DNA from: BS150m-G50 sp964501185 [NCBI: uncultured Bacteroidia bacterium]
GTDB taxonomy: Bacteria > CAIWAD01 > BS150m-G50
Reading direction: 5' to 3'
NCBI GenBank assembly: GCA_964501185.1
Contig: CAZCRT010000012.1
Span: 1 to 64,000, forward strand
DNA: 64,000 bases
A program made the translations under genes and the position numbers. Below are positions 18,901 through 25,975 of the stretch, in pieces (within the stretch, counting starts at the first letter, position 1; every line of letters begins with the position of its first letter). The notes below the pieces were generated by a model. The model made no database searches, was not told where the DNA came from, and saw only the letters and a program-made list of their open reading frames with translations.

Positions 18901-20197
18901 TCAGATACTCACCGTCAGCAACCTGGGCCCCGGTGAACTCACTTTCAATGTGCAGATCGAAGAGCTTGAAGGAATGAATACCTCTGCCGGTATTGTTGAC
19001 CCGATTCAACCTGCCAATGACGGACAGTTCTTCATGACTCATGAAACCAGTGGCCCGAGTGCATCTTATGGTGAATGGGTTCCTGCAGATCCGGGCAGGG
19101 AGAATGACCGCGAAGAGGATATACTGGTAGTTGCGACAACCACGGTTGATGGTTCAGTCCTGCAGGTGTTGAATGATCTCGGCCTGCTCTATGATTATGT
19201 TAACACTGCAATCTGGGACGACGCACTGTTTGAAGGCTATCCGACGATAATTGTCGCGATGGATGGTGGGACGATAGAGGAGAGCAGTGTGCTGGCGCTT
19301 GCCAACGCAGCTAATGCCGGTGCACAGGTGATTTCTATCGGTGGCACGAACTGGACCCCGTACTACACCGGTATGCAGAACTATATCATCGGTCACACTG
19401 GAGAACAGGGCTGGACCACTTCGAGTACTCCCCACCTGCAGGTAACCGATCCGGGACATCCCCTCGCACAGGGGCTGCCGGCTGAATATACATTCAACAA
19501 CACATCAGCATCTTATTACATGTTACGGGCGAATGATCCGGAAATGTCAACTGCAGCTCACAACGGAGACGGCTGGCCTGATCTCTTTGCCAAACCTCTG
19601 GGTAGCGGCAGTTACGCGGCCTTCCTGAATTCCGCCTATTATTCATACTGGAGCGATGCCAGTGATTATGCCATACTGTCAACAGTAATGACCAACATGC
19701 TGGGTTATGCTGCGACGAGCTGGTTGAGTGTGGCTCCTCTCGATGGAACTGTGCCAGCCTGGGATGATATTGAACTCGTTGTAACCTTTGATGCAACTGA
19801 TCTCGAAGAGGGTGTATATCACGCCAATATCAATATCACCAGCAATGATCCGGATGAAGCTCTGGTAGTTGTCCCGGCAACACTGACAGTCGGTTATGGT
19901 TGTGAGACACACGACATTCAGATTGTGTCGACGAGCGGGAACAGCGGCATGATCTATCTCAGTATTACCGGTGGTGAGGTTGGTAATCAATACGATATCT
20001 ACCGTAGTGAAGACCCCTACAACTTCTCACCAGTACCCTATGAGACAGTATTGGTTATCGCATCGCCGCAGACCTGGACAGACGGTACTGCCGGTGAGGA
20101 GAAACAGTTCTACCGGGTTGTGGAAACCTGTGATCTCGTAGTGGTTGGCAGTGCTACCACATCACCATCAGCGGTAGATGAGAATGTAGACGAGTAA
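15923..20197 (+). CDS. Large secreted subtilisin-like (S8) peptidase, multidomain
   Basis: A 1424-residue secreted serine protease. Signal peptide (MSLCPKTVV to LLRAG), an I9-like propeptide (to about 140), then the S8 domain with D191 (NIDTGVDG), H232 (SHGTHTMG), oxyanion Asn in AAGNES and S424 (GTSMACPH). Next come two carboxypeptidase-regulatory-like repeats (VEGHVDAG and LEGYVYDPDG), a nidogen-like region (FDYDFYGANYTQVSIGSNGY), two HYDIN/BACON-like Ig repeats, a Rossmann-like insert (ILVVATTTVDGS to YAATSW) and another Ig repeat. No T9SS tail or FYYVTWF end is present. ATG 15923 follows AAGGAGG. The N-terminal coding sequence is nearly identical to the next gene. Confidence 0.9.
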   Translation: MSLCPKTVVTLLSILVAATLLRAGNITDNLAEEMMQLEPGETISTLVMMAQQYPAWEQNLAMHNARVPLDERHSLVLNELHSMADNTQQEIRSHLAQRSLDGAVADWHSFYIANMIAVEAVPEVIRELEQRDDVGDIYFDYPVENFAPIITPQKESNDGRPSGNGLTVVNADRVWFELGIIGSGALVCNIDTGVDGAHSALTDRWRGNSEPAAECFYDPVYGNDYPYDSGSHGTHTMGTITGMSPSTGDTVGVAFGAEWICAATIDHPGGGGIEGTIVLALQSFEWAVDPDGDPGTMDDVPDVISNSWGIPHAYRPECDETYWVAIDNCEAAGSFVVFAAGNESTQGLRSPSSRATTEYSTFSVAALNIADPENPYVASFSSRGPSSCTEDPVLMIKPEVSAPGVDIYSSVPGGGYAGGWSGTSMACPHIAGLAGLMRSANPGLDVITMKQIMMDTAIDLDANGNDNNTGWGMIDSYEAVLQAMTGYGRVEGHVDAGTGEALPALVSVVDGPQQVNANGDGYYLMSLPGDESYTLSYSYFGYITDQQVVYVAVDDTVTADMTLYAADSGTLEGYVYDPDGLPVIGASVTAVGTPLPEVYTNGDGFYTMDIPGDASYDFEAFGAGWGTQVVNDFLVPANMTTQLDFNLPLDPMFLPSGPDAYGYMIYDSNDEMGPIYSWTSISDVGTVVTLSDDDYETFTTGFDYDFYGANYTQVSIGSNGYVTPGASGYTTYSNQTIPNTSTPNGSLYGYWDDLNPSQGGTVYYYYNTATHQFIVEYNNVPFYGGGGNVTYQIVIQDPLYYPSITGDAQWLVYYNSIDDRASATVGIENSSGTDGIQYVFDGNYDENASPIENGLALLITTGQVSNGPHIVFDPQLIDLGEIYIDLPLEVSYQIVNAGLDPLEVTDIVGVTADGVLLPDQTVFTVDPVGFVTNSFTIIPDQVGEFSGLLVHFNNSDDNPEAELEIIATVSLAPDIHVSPPSLAATLAPGETENQILTVSNLGPGELTFNVQIEELEGMNTSAGIVDPIQPANDGQFFMTHETSGPSASYGEWVPADPGRENDREEDILVVATTTVDGSVLQVLNDLGLLYDYVNTAIWDDALFEGYPTIIVAMDGGTIEESSVLALANAANAGAQVISIGGTNWTPYYTGMQNYIIGHTGEQGWTTSSTPHLQVTDPGHPLAQGLPAEYTFNNTSASYYMLRANDPEMSTAAHNGDGWPDLFAKPLGSGSYAAFLNSAYYSYWSDASDYAILSTVMTNMLGYAATSWLSVAPLDGTVPAWDDIELVVTFDATDLEEGVYHANINITSNDPDEALVVVPATLTVGYGCETHDIQIVSTSGNSGMIYLSITGGEVGNQYDIYRSEDPYNFSPVPYETVLVIASPQTWTDGTAGEEKQFYRVVETCDLVVVGSATTSPSAVDENVDE

Positions 20198-20223
20198 ACG
20201 AATGTCAGTGTAATAAACATAAC

Positions 20224-20254
20224 GGGGGCTCCAGTTTGTGAGCCCCCTCTTTTT
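20224..20254 (+). terminator. Rho-independent terminator
   Basis: GGGGGCTC (20224-20231) pairs perfectly with GAGCCCCC (20240-20247) around an 8-nt loop and is followed by TCTTTTT. It ends the large S8 peptidase transcript, so the next peptidase gene has its own promoter. Confidence 0.92.
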
Positions 20255-20341
20255 CGCCACCGGTTATGGTTGAATATGTAATAATGGACTCAGTAACCGA
20301 CGAAGAGAGTTATTAAAGGGAATTTTATCAAGGAGGATGCT

Positions 20342-22894
20342 ATGCGGAGTAGACTTATTATTGGTTTTATGATGCTGACATTCAGCTGGCCGGTTCTGGC
20401 CGGCAATATCACCGACAATCTGGCCGAAGAGATGATGCAACTGGAACCGGGTGAAACCATCAGTACGCTGGTAATGATGGCTCAGCAGTATCCAGCCTGG
20501 GAACAGAGTCTGGCCATGCACGATGCACGTGTTCCGCTGGATGAGCGTCACTCGCTGGTCCTGAACGAGCTGCATTCGATGTCTGACAACACGCAACAGG
20601 AGATTCGCAGTCATCTGGCTCAGCGCAGCCTCGACGGTGCGGTGGCGGACTGGCATTCCTTCTATATCGCCAATATGATAGCGGTGGAAGCACTTCCGGA
20701 AGTTATCAGAGAGCTGGAGCGGCGTGATGATGTCGGGGATATCTACTTCGACTACCCGGTAGAGAATATCAGGCCAATCATCCAGGAGGACAACAACCGA
20801 CCCTCTGGAAACGGCCTGACGGTAATCGACGCTGACAGGGTCTGGTATGAACTGGGTATCTATGGTGAGGGGGCACTGGTCTGCAACCTGGATACAGGTG
20901 TGGACGGTGGGCACAGTGCACTCACTGATCGCTGGCGTGGTAACCATGCACCTGCCGCAGAGTGCTTCTACGATCCGGTGTTGAACCAGACTTATCCCTA
21001 CGATTCCGGATCACACGGAACCCATACAATGGGTACGATTACCGGTATGTCACCGCTGACCGGTGATACAGTCGGTGTGGCTTTTGGTGCTGAATGGATT
21101 GCAGCCGCCACCTGTGATCACCCTCAGGGGGGTGGTATTGAGGGTACAATTACACTGTTGTTCCAATCCTTTGAATGGGCGGTTGACCCGGACGGTGATC
21201 CCGGTACCATGGAAGATGTGCCGGATGTAATCAGTAATTCCTGGGGAATTCCGCACGCTTACCGGCCGCAATGCGACGAGACCTACTGGGTTGTAATTGA
21301 CAACTGTGAGGCTGCCGGTTCACTGGTAGTGTTCGCCGCCGGTAACGAAGCTTCCACCGGCCTGCGCTCCCCCGCCTCCCGCGCAACCAGCGAATACAGC
21401 ACCTTTTCAGTCGGCGCACTGGATATTTCCAATCCGGAGAATCCTTTTGTGGCTTCTTTCTCCAGTCGCGGCCCCTCCCTCTGCACCGCAGATCCGGTCC
21501 TGATGATCAAACCGGAAGTATCCGCTCCCGGTGTTGATATCTACTCATCTGTACCGGGTGGTGGTTATGCCGGTGGCTGGAGTGGTACCTCCATGGCCTG
21601 TCCCCATGTGGCCGGCCTGGCGGGGCTGATGCGCAGCGCAAATCCCGGGCTGGATGTCATCACCATGAAGCAGATCATCATGGATACTGCTACCGACATA
21701 GATGCCGAGGGTAACGACAACAATACCGGCTGGGGTATGATCAACTGTTACGAGGCTGTGTTGGCGGTCCTCAACGGCGCAGTGTATCACAGCCATGAAA
21801 TCACCTCCGAAGACAATGGTAACGGTATTCCCGACACAGGTGAGACGGTAACGTTGAACGTCAGCCTGCGCAACATCGGCAACGAGAACATCACTGACGG
21901 AACCGGTCTGCTTTCCTGTTCTTCCCCCTGGATCACATTTAACAATGCTTACTCGACCTACGATCCCTTCGCACCGGATGAAGTACAGGTGAACAGCACA
22001 CCTTACAGCCTGCTTGTTGATGCGGAAGCGCCGCCGATTTTTGAAACATCGATTACGATCACTGTTTCCGTCGGTGATTCAGATCGTGACTTCACCTTTG
22101 ATTTTCCGGTAGGCGCCCGCGAACAGTATTTCATATACGATTGCGAGAGTGGCTCTGGTGGCTGGACCCACGATTCCCCCGACGGTTGGGGTGACCAGTG
22201 GCACCTCAGCACAGAGGATGCCTCCAGCCCTGTAACCAGTTGGAAGTGTGGTGATACCGGCACCGGTACTTATGGCAACAGTCTTGACGCCAGGTTGACA
22301 ACTGAACCTCTCCTGATCGAGCCAATTTCACAGCTGGCATTCAGGCATCGTATCAATGCGGAGGTATCAGGCGTTTATCCCGATTCGGCTTATGATGGTG
22401 GCTTTGTGGAGATTTCAACCGATGGCGTGAACTGGGATCAGCTCACTGATGGTGGCTACAACAATACTTTCCGCTGGGAGTCAGGTGGCGGTAATCCGGC
22501 CACTCATCCTTTCCAGGGCGGCACCCGTTGCTACTCCGGTGCCTTCGACTGGCAGGAATCGCTGTTCGATCTGAGCGCCTGGGAAGGGGAGACCGTTCAA
22601 TTCCGTTTCCACTTTGGATCTGATGGCGGTGGAACTGATGAGGGATGGTATCTGGATGATATCGCTCTCTGGGGGTATATCGCAGAATCGCCAGGTGAAC
22701 CGCTGGTAATCGATATCACTTACAATGATCCGGATATCACCATCAGCTGGGACCCGGAACCGCTGGCTGACGGTTATCGTGTTTATCGCAGCGCGACACC
22801 ATACGGTACCTTCGAGCTTGTGCACGAGGGGGTTGACACCAGTTATTCCGAAGTAGCTACAGGTGAGTATTTTTACTATGTGACCTGGTTTTAG
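20342..22894 (+). CDS. Secreted S8 peptidase with shared C-terminal module ending FYYVTWF
   Basis: An 850-residue secreted subtilisin-like protease. Signal peptide MRSRLIIGFMMLTFSWPVLAG, I9-like propeptide, then the S8 domain with D184, H225 and S417 (GTSMACPHVAG). From about residue 480 the C-terminal module begins: an Ig-like domain (ITSEDNGNGIPDTGE), a MAM or choice-of-anchor-like jelly roll (GWTHDSPDGWGDQWHLSTED, CGDTGTGTYG) and a fibronectin-III-like domain (GYRVYRSATPYGTFELVHEG) ending exactly at FYYVTWF. The same module ends three further proteins here. ATG 20342 has AAGGAGG upstream. The propeptide and catalytic part are a close paralogue of the preceding gene, while the C-terminal architecture differs. 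Confidence 0.92.
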   Translation: MRSRLIIGFMMLTFSWPVLAGNITDNLAEEMMQLEPGETISTLVMMAQQYPAWEQSLAMHDARVPLDERHSLVLNELHSMSDNTQQEIRSHLAQRSLDGAVADWHSFYIANMIAVEALPEVIRELERRDDVGDIYFDYPVENIRPIIQEDNNRPSGNGLTVIDADRVWYELGIYGEGALVCNLDTGVDGGHSALTDRWRGNHAPAAECFYDPVLNQTYPYDSGSHGTHTMGTITGMSPLTGDTVGVAFGAEWIAAATCDHPQGGGIEGTITLLFQSFEWAVDPDGDPGTMEDVPDVISNSWGIPHAYRPQCDETYWVVIDNCEAAGSLVVFAAGNEASTGLRSPASRATSEYSTFSVGALDISNPENPFVASFSSRGPSLCTADPVLMIKPEVSAPGVDIYSSVPGGGYAGGWSGTSMACPHVAGLAGLMRSANPGLDVITMKQIIMDTATDIDAEGNDNNTGWGMINCYEAVLAVLNGAVYHSHEITSEDNGNGIPDTGETVTLNVSLRNIGNENITDGTGLLSCSSPWITFNNAYSTYDPFAPDEVQVNSTPYSLLVDAEAPPIFETSITITVSVGDSDRDFTFDFPVGAREQYFIYDCESGSGGWTHDSPDGWGDQWHLSTEDASSPVTSWKCGDTGTGTYGNSLDARLTTEPLLIEPISQLAFRHRINAEVSGVYPDSAYDGGFVEISTDGVNWDQLTDGGYNNTFRWESGGGNPATHPFQGGTRCYSGAFDWQESLFDLSAWEGETVQFRFHFGSDGGGTDEGWYLDDIALWGYIAESPGEPLVIDITYNDPDITISWDPEPLADGYRVYRSATPYGTFELVHEGVDTSYSEVATGEYFYYVTWF

Positions 22895-22987
22895 ACAGGG
22901 AGTCAGGTCAACGACACTACAACGTTTTGCGTTGCCCGCAGGTTCAATCGCCTTTTGCAGAACGACAGTGATGCGAAAGAGACAGAA
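22895..22987 (+). repeat. 93-bp 3'-flank repeat with stem-loop, copy 1
   Basis: It begins right after the stop codon and matches 30166-30258 without gaps, differing at 5 of 93 positions, all transitions. Both copies can fold with CGTTTTGC (22923-22930) pairing GCAGAACG (22957-22964, one G-U) and outer CACT/AGTG (22915-22918 with 22967-22970). All five differences lie outside the paired bases. There is no U-tract, and a separate terminator follows, so this is not a simple terminator. Its function is unknown. Confidence 0.75.
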
Positions 22988-23008
22988 TAATAGAATGCAG
23001 CATACAGA

Positions 23009-23039
23009 GGGGTGCCTTTATTCAAGAGGTACCCCTTTT
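23009..23039 (+). terminator. Rho-independent terminator
   Basis: GGGGTGCC (23009-23016) pairs with GGTACCCC (23028-23035) over 8 bp with one G-U pair, followed by TTTT. It ends the preceding peptidase transcript. Confidence 0.85.
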
Positions 23040-23205
23040 CTATAATGCTATTGACCTGATAGACGAGGCATTGTGACAAAATGTTTTTCTACAAAAGCAG
23101 ATTTGAAGTGGCTCCTTATAGTGAAGTTGATTATATTTGTAACAATAGGATGCTCAACCAATATCGCGAAAAACAAATATAGACAGATAAGCAGCACTGC
23201 TTTCC

Positions 23206-23260
23206 GGCATCGGGCTAACCTGGAAGAAATCTGAGGTTACCTCGGCAATAGCCCGGTGCC
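23206..23260 (+). promoter_or_regulatory. Structured 5' leader element of the third S8 peptidase
   Basis: GGCATCGGGCT (23206-23216) pairs with AGCCCGGTGCC (23250-23260) over 11 bp with one T-G pair. Inside, AACCT (23217-23221) stacks as a second helix with AGGTT (23234-23238), leaving ACCTCGGCAAT single-stranded. The element ends 23 bases before the ATG, and the Shine-Dalgarno CAGGAG lies just downstream. It has no U-tract. It could be a regulatory leader RNA or a transcript-stabilising stem; I cannot match it to a riboswitch class I know. Confidence 0.4.
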
Positions 23261-23283
23261 CATTTTAAAACAGGAGTATCACT

Positions 23284-25821
23284 ATGCGGAAATTCTATCT
23301 AATTGCATTTACAACTCTCTTGCTTACCGGCAACCTGCTTGCCGGAACACTTTCTCCCGGCCTGGAACGGTTCCTGGTCGACAGGAGCGACAACGAGATG
23401 GTCAAGATAATGCTTGCCATGACAGAGCAGGCAGACATCGCGACACTGGACGCACGATTACACCGCGAACAGGCTCTGATGGCTGAACGGCACCAGCTTG
23501 TTGTCAGCGCGCTTCAACAGGTTGCCGCCAGTTCTCAGACTGCACTGCTGGCCGATCTCGAGCAGCTGCAAAATGAGGGGCTGGTTGAAGGTTGGACTTC
23601 TCACTGGATCAGCAACATGGTTATCGTCAGGGCGACGGTAGCAACTGTAAGGCAGCTGGCAGTTCGCCCCGATGTCGAACGGGCTGAAGTTGACCTTGTA
23701 GTGCAGATGATTGAACCTGTGAGTATCGATGATGAGGCGCAACCGCAACGCGGCGTACAGCCCGGGGTCGATAATCTCGAAGCCGACCGGGTCTGGTATG
23801 AACTTGGTATTTTCGGTGAAGGCGCTATCGTTGCCAACATGGACACCGGCGTAATGGGCAGCCATGTTTCCTTCGCTGACCGCTGGCAGGGCAATTTCGC
23901 TCCTGTTTCTGAAGCCTGGCTCGATCTGCTGGGTGGCAATCCAACGCCATCCGACAGCTACGGTCACGGCACACATGTAATGGGCACTATCTGCGGTGCA
24001 TCGTCGGATACAATCGGTGTGGCGCCCGGCGCCCGCTGGATTGCTACTAACCCTATCGACCAGGGTACAGGCGGTGCTTTTGACAATGATGTTATCGCTG
24101 CTCTGGAGTGGTTTGCCGATCCCGATGGCGACCCGGGGACCTATGATGATGTGCCGGATGTGGCACAAAACAGCTGGGGCGTTAATGAAGGCTTTGGCGG
24201 TTATTATGATTGTGACAGCCGCTGGTGGGATGCGATTGACAATTGTGAGGCTGCCGGTTGCGTTCTGACCTGGTCTGCCGGTAACGAAGGCCCCGGTGGT
24301 ACTTCACTGAGAAGCCCTGCTGATCGTGCTGACACACCCTATAACTGTTTCAGTGTCGGTTCCACAATAACCACCCCCCCGTTCACTATAAGCAGTTTTT
24401 CCAGTCGTGGCCCCTCCGGTTGTGGCGGCCCTTATGCCACCAAGCCGGAAGTCTGTGCACCGGGCAGTGACATTTACAGCGCCTACAATAACGGTGGCTA
24501 CACCTATATGAGTGGTACCTCAATGGCCGGGCCACATGTTGCAGGTGTTGTCGGGTTGATGCGGAGCGCTAACCCGAATGTGGATGTTACCACTATCAAG
24601 CAGATACTGATGGATACAGCTACCGATCTCGGCACTACCGGTGAAGACAACACCTACGGCTGGGGCTTCGTTAATGCATACGAGGCAGTACTGGCAGTAA
24701 TGAATGGCGCCACCTATCACGATCATGAGATTACTTCCGAGAGTAACGGTAACGGAATACCGGAAATTGGTGAAACAGTTGAACTCAATGTGAGGTTGCG
24801 CAATATCGGTGCTGAAGTGATTACAGACGCTACCGGTGAGTTGTCCTGTGCTTCACCCTGGATCACTTTCAACAGCTCCTTCTCAACCTATGATCCCTTT
24901 GGACCCGACGAAGTGCAGGTTAACAATACTCCCTTCAGCCTGAATGTCGATGCCGAAGCGCCACCTATCTTCGATACGATGCTGATGATTACAGTTTTTG
25001 TTGAGGATACAGAACGGGAATTCAGTATCCCATTCTCGGTTGGCGAGCGGGAACAGTACTACCTGTTTGATTGTGAGAGTGGTGCCGGAGACTGGACGCA
25101 CAACGGCGCTGATGGCTGGGGTGACCAGTGGCACCTGAGCAGTGAGGACGCCAACAGTCCGACTCATAGCTGGAAGTGCGGTGACACCGGTACGGGAACT
25201 TATGGAAACAGCCTGGACGCTCGCCTGATCAGCGAATCATTGCTGTTACAACCACTTTCAAAACTGGTCATCCAACATCGTATCGATGCGGAAACTTCCA
25301 CTGAATTTCCCGATTCAGCTTATGATGGTGGTATTGTGGAAATATCCCTGGATGGTGAAACCTGGGAGCAGCTGGACGGCAGCTATAACAAGACCTTCCG
25401 TTGGGAATCAGGCGGCGGTAATCCTGCCACTCATCCTTTCCCGGGTGGCACTTCCTGTTTCTCTGGATCCTTTGACTGGGAAGAAGCAGAGTTTGATCTA
25501 AATGCCTGGGATGGTGAAACCGTCCAGTTCCGATTCCGTTTTGGCTCTGACGGCGGTGCTGCTGACGAAGGTTGGTATCTGGATGATATCGCTCTCTGGG
25601 GTTATGTCGGATCAGGACCGGGTGAGCCGCTGGTAATCCACATTACCTTTAACGATCCTTATGTCACAATAACCTGGGATCCGGAACCAATGTCTGAAGG
25701 TTATCGTGTTTATCGCAGCGCAACTCCCTACGGTACATTTGAACTTGTGCATGAGGGAACTGCCAGCAGTTATTCCGAAGTAGCTACAGGTGAGTATTTT
25801 TACTATGTGACCTGGTTCTAG
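23284..25821 (+). CDS. Secreted S8 peptidase with shared C-terminal module ending FYYVTWF
   Basis: An 845-residue secreted serine protease. Signal peptide MRKFYLIAFTTLLLTGNLLAG, I9-like propeptide (LDARLHREQALMAERHQLVV), then the S8 domain with D187 (NMDTGVMG), H228 (YGHGTHVMG), AGNEGPGG for the oxyanion hole and S413 (GTSMAGPHVAG). The C-terminal module (Ig-like, MAM-like, fibronectin-III-like) is the same as in the gene before it. The last 120 bases are almost identical between the two genes. ATG 23284 follows CAGGAG. The catalytic domain is more diverged from the first two paralogues than they are from each other. Confidence 0.92.
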   Translation: MRKFYLIAFTTLLLTGNLLAGTLSPGLERFLVDRSDNEMVKIMLAMTEQADIATLDARLHREQALMAERHQLVVSALQQVAASSQTALLADLEQLQNEGLVEGWTSHWISNMVIVRATVATVRQLAVRPDVERAEVDLVVQMIEPVSIDDEAQPQRGVQPGVDNLEADRVWYELGIFGEGAIVANMDTGVMGSHVSFADRWQGNFAPVSEAWLDLLGGNPTPSDSYGHGTHVMGTICGASSDTIGVAPGARWIATNPIDQGTGGAFDNDVIAALEWFADPDGDPGTYDDVPDVAQNSWGVNEGFGGYYDCDSRWWDAIDNCEAAGCVLTWSAGNEGPGGTSLRSPADRADTPYNCFSVGSTITTPPFTISSFSSRGPSGCGGPYATKPEVCAPGSDIYSAYNNGGYTYMSGTSMAGPHVAGVVGLMRSANPNVDVTTIKQILMDTATDLGTTGEDNTYGWGFVNAYEAVLAVMNGATYHDHEITSESNGNGIPEIGETVELNVRLRNIGAEVITDATGELSCASPWITFNSSFSTYDPFGPDEVQVNNTPFSLNVDAEAPPIFDTMLMITVFVEDTEREFSIPFSVGEREQYYLFDCESGAGDWTHNGADGWGDQWHLSSEDANSPTHSWKCGDTGTGTYGNSLDARLISESLLLQPLSKLVIQHRIDAETSTEFPDSAYDGGIVEISLDGETWEQLDGSYNKTFRWESGGGNPATHPFPGGTSCFSGSFDWEEAEFDLNAWDGETVQFRFRFGSDGGAADEGWYLDDIALWGYVGSGPGEPLVIHITFNDPYVTITWDPEPMSEGYRVYRSATPYGTFELVHEGTASSYSEVATGEYFYYVTWF

Positions 25822-25909
25822 TTCGATTAGTAGTCGTTATTAACTTATTGCAATGTCATTCGCTTGTTGCATTGCCTTAGTATTGTGAACTGATGCAATA
25901 AATGTATTG

Positions 25910-25946
25910 CAGGGGGTGTTGCTTCATGGGGCACCCCCTGTTTGTC
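25910..25946 (+). terminator. Rho-independent terminator
   Basis: CAGGGGGTG (25910-25918) pairs perfectly with CACCCCCTG (25932-25940) and TTTGTC follows. It separates the third peptidase gene from the fourth, whose transcript probably continues into the redoxin gene. Confidence 0.85.
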
Positions 25947-25975
25947 TGAATAATTAAAAAGAGATGGAGTTAAGA

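Noticed and set aside
23206-23260. A c-di-GMP (GEMM-type) riboswitch
   Set aside because: The GGGC...AACC arrangement recalls it, but the conserved ACGCAAAGCC core and the third helix are missing.
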